From Treponema sp. (GTDB lineage Bacteria > Spirochaetota > Spirochaetia > Treponematales > Breznakiellaceae), in assembly GCA_009785545.1 (NCBI GenBank), contig WQWD01000104.1:1-7875 (forward strand): a stretch of 7,875 bases of DNA, written 5' to 3'. The position numbers and the translations under genes are program-made. The notes beneath the pieces were generated by a model that was not told where the DNA came from, did no database searches, and worked only from the letters and a program-made list of their open reading frames with translations. Below, piece after piece: positions 5,902 through 7,875 of this stretch. The first letter of the stretch is position 1, and every line of letters starts with the position of its first letter.

Positions 5902-7167
5902 ATGCAGACATCTTCTATTTCAGATTCAGACTTCACTCCTCCGAATAAAAACAATCTAAAAGCTGAGTTTGAAAAATACGAAAAAAGCCGTCATCTAATT
6001 GCTAATGATCTTGAAGAAAAAATTAAAAATATTTTAACTTCTGTCGAATCCAATTTAGTTGTCAGCAGAAGGGTAAAAAACTTTGACAGTTATTTTCTAA
6101 AATATATCAGACTATTAAAACAAGGACAAAAAATCCCGTTAATTACAGACTTAATGGGCATACGAGTTATTTGTCCGTTTATAAATGACTTACAATCTTC
6201 GGAAGAAAAAATAACCGAAAATTTTAAGGTTATAGAACGAGAAAGAAAAGGCTGCCATAACATTACGGAATTCGGTTATGAATCAATGCATTTATTAATC
6301 GAAATTCCCCAATCCATTATAGAAAAACATGGAAACCCCGGAATAAACATCCTAGAGATTCAGATACGCACGATTTTACAGGACGCTTGGGCGGAAGTTG
6401 AACATGAATTGGTTTATAAAGCCGAATTCAGCGTGTTCAGCGAATCCATGAAAAGAAAACTTGCCGCTGTAAACGCAAGTCTTACGCTTGCTGATTTAAC
6501 TTTTCAGGATATTAGAGATTTACAAAGAAAATTCAGCAGGGAAATGGAAATCAGACGAGGCAGTTTCTTTAATAAAGTTGAAGAAGTAACAGATCACTAT
6601 TTATTATCCGATGAACATGAACATTCGGAAAAACGGGCGATTTATGTAGACCCAAGCCTTGATAAAATTCACGAACAGGAAGACGAAAACCTTTCAATAG
6701 ACAAGCTTTTAGTTAACGCTTTAACCGCTCATAATCAAAAACGGTATAATGAAGCGATAAGTCTTTATACAAAGATAATTGAATTAAAACCCGACAATGA
6801 TACAATATGCTCAATTATTTATAATCATCGTGGAATGTTGTTTTTTGCCTGTTCTCAATATGAAAAGGCGATTGATGACTTTAACTTTTCTCTTAAACTA
6901 GACCCTACTTCTTATAAAGCATCATATTATCGGGGTCTTGTCAGATCCGTTCAGGAACAATACGCCCAAGCAATTGATGATTATTCATTTTCTTTGTCAA
7001 TAAATCCTTACCAGCCATTTTGTCTGTTCAGGCGCGGACAAGCATATTATCATTCCGGCGATTATCTAAAAGGGCTCTCCGATTGTGAAAGCTCCCTTTC
7101 CATCGAACCGGAAAATGAATCTGTTATTAAGTTTAAAAACCTGATTCTAAAAAAGTTGCAAATGTAA
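5902..7167 (+). CDS. Small alarmone synthetase (RelA/SpoT synthetase domain) fused to TPR repeats
   Basis: A 421-residue cytoplasmic protein. Residues ~20-215 form a RelA/SpoT nucleotidyltransferase domain, which moves pyrophosphate from ATP to GDP/GTP: SRRVKNFDSYFLK (55-67), ITDLMGIRVI with Asp83 and Arg88, GYESMH (125-130), and EIQIRTILQDAWAEVEHELVYK with the likely catalytic Glu152 plus Gln154, Arg156, His168 and Tyr172. All key motifs are intact. There is no HD hydrolase, TGS or ACT domain. After a charged linker (~215-262), four TPR units follow at ~268-300, 304-337, 338-371 and 372-405 (YNEAISLY, YEKAIDDF, YAQAIDDY, YLKGLSDC). The TPR part probably binds a protein that controls the enzyme; a toxSAS-like tRNA pyrophosphokinase is an alternative. 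The start has no ribosome site and follows the flaA terminator by 20 bases. The first half is clearly more AT-rich than flaA. Confidence 0.88.
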   Translation: MQTSSISDSDFTPPNKNNLKAEFEKYEKSRHLIANDLEEKIKNILTSVESNLVVSRRVKNFDSYFLKYIRLLKQGQKIPLITDLMGIRVICPFINDLQSSEEKITENFKVIERERKGCHNITEFGYESMHLLIEIPQSIIEKHGNPGINILEIQIRTILQDAWAEVEHELVYKAEFSVFSESMKRKLAAVNASLTLADLTFQDIRDLQRKFSREMEIRRGSFFNKVEEVTDHYLLSDEHEHSEKRAIYVDPSLDKIHEQEDENLSIDKLLVNALTAHNQKRYNEAISLYTKIIELKPDNDTICSIIYNHRGMLFFACSQYEKAIDDFNFSLKLDPTSYKASYYRGLVRSVQEQYAQAIDDYSFSLSINPYQPFCLFRRGQAYYHSGDYLKGLSDCESSLSIEPENESVIKFKNLILKKLQM

Positions 7168-7177
7168 AAAGTTTTCT

Positions 7178-7250
7178 TGATCGAGGAGAGAATCGAACTC
7201 CCGACCAGTTGCTTAGAAGGCAACTGCTCTATCCACTGAGCTACTCGACC
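7178..7250 (-). tRNA. tRNA-Arg (anticodon TCT)
   Basis: The - strand folds into a complete 73-base cloverleaf. The acceptor GGTCGAG/CTCGATC has one G-T wobble, and the D stem is GCTC/GAGC. The anticodon stem GTTGC/GCAAC encloses CTTCTAA with anticodon TCT, reading AGA. The variable loop is 5 bases, the T stem GGGAG/CTCTC encloses TTCGATT, and the discriminator is A. CCA is not encoded, so it must be added after transcription. The 3' end lies only 10 bases from the stop of the convergent synthetase gene. No strong terminator is seen, only short T-runs inside that gene's end. Confidence 0.96.
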
Positions 7251-7258
7251 TTAAAGTT

Positions 7259-7287
7259 ATTATACAATTTTTGAAGAGTTGTGACAA
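7259..7287 (-). promoter_or_regulatory. Sigma-70 promoter of tRNA-Arg
   Basis: On the - strand TTGTCA (7287-7282, five of six) and a perfect TATAAT (7264-7259) are separated by 17 bases. The -10 ends 8 bases before the first base of the mature tRNA, so the transcript needs almost no 5' trimming. Confidence 0.88.
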
Positions 7288-7300
7288 GAACTTTTAAATA

Positions 7301-7392
7301 TTATTTTACCACAAACCTCACGAACAGCGTGCCTTTGGCACGCAGCACGAACTTAATGCGAAGTACGAGTTCGTGCGGTTCGTGGTAAATAA
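7301..7392. repeat. Composite intergenic palindrome built on CACGAAC/GTTCGTG
   Basis: Arms 7306-7325 and 7369-7388 pair at 18 of 20 positions, and TTAT/ATAA flanks extend the symmetry with one bulge. Inside are a perfect hairpin GCGTGCC-TTT-GGCACGC (7327-7343) and a second perfect 9-bp stem, GCACGAACT (7345-7353) with AGTTCGTGC (7368-7376). CACGAAC recurs at 7319 and 7346 (and as CACAAAC at 7310), and its complement at 7369 and 7378. It lies 11 bases beyond the V-ATPase subunit K stop, so it may end or protect that mRNA, but it lacks a T-run. It looks like a REP-like or MITE-like dispersed repeat. Confidence 0.75.
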
Positions 7393-7403
7393 CATAACTT
7401 TTC

Positions 7404-7835
7404 TTATGCCAATGCTATAGCAAACGCCATAGCAAAGATTGATACAGTTTCGGCAATACCAATAACGATAAGGAAGCTGGCAGAGCCTTTTCCTGTTTCC
7501 GCTAAAGCTTCAGCAGCTGCTGCTGAACACATTGATTGAGTAATGGCGACAATACCAATACTAAGGCCGGCTCCCAGACCCAACAGTAAAAGAACTCCAT
7601 CCGGTTGCACACTGTTAGTAAGCATGAGTGCGACAATCAAGCCGTATAATACGTTTGTTAAGCTTGTGCCGGCAAAGACAAGGAAAAGAAACGATGTCTT
7701 TTTATTCTGAACATAACATTTTTTGTATGCTCCAATGACTGCAGGTCCCCCCAGACCCATTGCAATAGCCGCACCAATGGCAGGGATTGCAAAACTCAAT
7801 CCTACTCCTAATTGACCTAATAAACCCATTTCCAT
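7404..7835 (-). CDS. atpK: V-type ATP synthase subunit K (proteolipid c-ring subunit)
   Basis: A 143-residue hydrophobic protein with four transmembrane helices (~8-35, 47-73, 78-108, 118-143) arranged as two duplicated hairpins rich in Gly/Ala. It forms the membrane rotor ring of the V/A-type ATPase that exchanges ions against ATP. The ion-binding glutamate is Glu129 in VIGIAETVSIFAMAF of helix 4; the matching position in helix 2 (TSLTNVLYGL) has no carboxylate, as usual for V-type c subunits. Thr60, Asn61 and Gln100 align by eye with the Na+ ligands Thr64, Gln65 and Gln110 of Enterococcus hirae NtpK. The ATG at 7835 has a GAGGAG ribosome site 6 bases upstream; Met3 is a less likely start. 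It is probably the last gene of the ATPase operon entering from the right, where subunit I would precede it. Confidence 0.95.
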   Translation of the reverse strand: MEMGLLGQLGVGLSFAIPAIGAAIAMGLGGPAVIGAYKKCYVQNKKTSFLFLVFAGTSLTNVLYGLIVALMLTNSVQPDGVLLLLGLGAGLSIGIVAITQSMCSAAAAEALAETGKGSASFLIVIGIAETVSIFAMAFAIALA

Positions 7836-7841
7836 TTATAA

Positions 7842-7847
7842 CTCCTC
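7842..7847 (-). promoter_or_regulatory. Ribosome binding site of atpK
   Basis: On the - strand GAGGAG is followed by a 6-base spacer and the ATG at 7835. It selects the first of the two nearby Met codons as the start. Strong initiation fits a ring subunit needed in many copies per complex. Confidence 0.85.
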
Positions 7848-7854
7848 ATTAATT

Positions 7855-7875
7855 TTATTTTTCCTTTTTCTTTAA
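7855..7875 (-). CDS. Possible last codons of the upstream ATPase gene (subunit I expected)
   Basis: One - strand frame reads L-K-K-K-E-K followed by TAA at 7857-7855, 19 bases before the atpK start. A basic C-terminal tail would suit the end of subunit I, which normally precedes subunit K in spirochaete V-ATPase operons. Only seven codons are visible, so this rests on context. Confidence 0.25.
   Translation of the reverse strand, partial: LKKKEK

Noticed and set aside
7306..7388. Repeated CACGAAC units considered as a CRISPR-like array
   Set aside because: Units are only 7 bases, unevenly spaced and in inverted orientation, with no unique spacers or cas genes; the arrangement is a palindrome.

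Overview
The window looks like chromosome of a spirochaete, most likely a Treponema. The strongest marker is flaA, which encodes the sheath protein of the periplasmic flagella and is confined to spirochaetes. It is preceded by a cell-wall amidase and a GerMN-like protein, the order I recall for the T. pallidum TP0247-TP0248-TP0249 region (from memory, not searched). A V-type rather than F-type ATPase rotor gene at the right end also fits. Base composition is moderate to AT-rich. No phage or transposon gene is visible.

Layout. (1) 2-676, + strand: the 3' end of a gene for an outer-membrane beta-barrel protein, followed by a perfect hairpin (701-728). (2) 799-1286, - strand: a RelE/ParE-type toxin followed by its overlapping small antitoxin. 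The toxin start is preceded by a promoter-like sequence with a run of seven G in its spacer. (3) 1434-4643, + strand: a tightly packed unit of an ATP-grasp ligase with an extra C-terminal region, a secreted zinc N-acetylmuramoyl-L-alanine amidase whose start lies 68 nt inside the ligase gene, and a membrane-anchored GerMN-like protein sharing one base with the amidase stop. (4) 4698-5881: flaA with a near-consensus sigma-70 promoter, a strong ribosome binding site and a strong terminator. (5) 5902-7167: a single-domain RelA/SpoT alarmone synthetase fused to four TPR repeats, visibly more AT-rich than flaA in its first half. (6) 7178-7287, - strand: tRNA-Arg(TCT) with a near-perfect promoter, convergent with the synthetase gene. 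(7) 7301-7392: an intergenic composite palindrome built from repeats of CACGAAC/GTTCGTG. (8) 7404-7835, - strand: V-ATPase subunit K, probably preceded by the very end of subunit I.

How the parts may work together. The amidase, GerMN-like protein and FlaA all act in or on the periplasm (peptidoglycan and the endoflagellar sheath). The toxin-antitoxin pair and the synthetase-TPR protein are candidate growth-control modules; any link between them is not shown by the sequence. The items most worth a second look are the synthetase-TPR fusion, the CACGAAC palindrome, the poly-G tract at the toxin promoter and the long ligase/amidase gene overlap.
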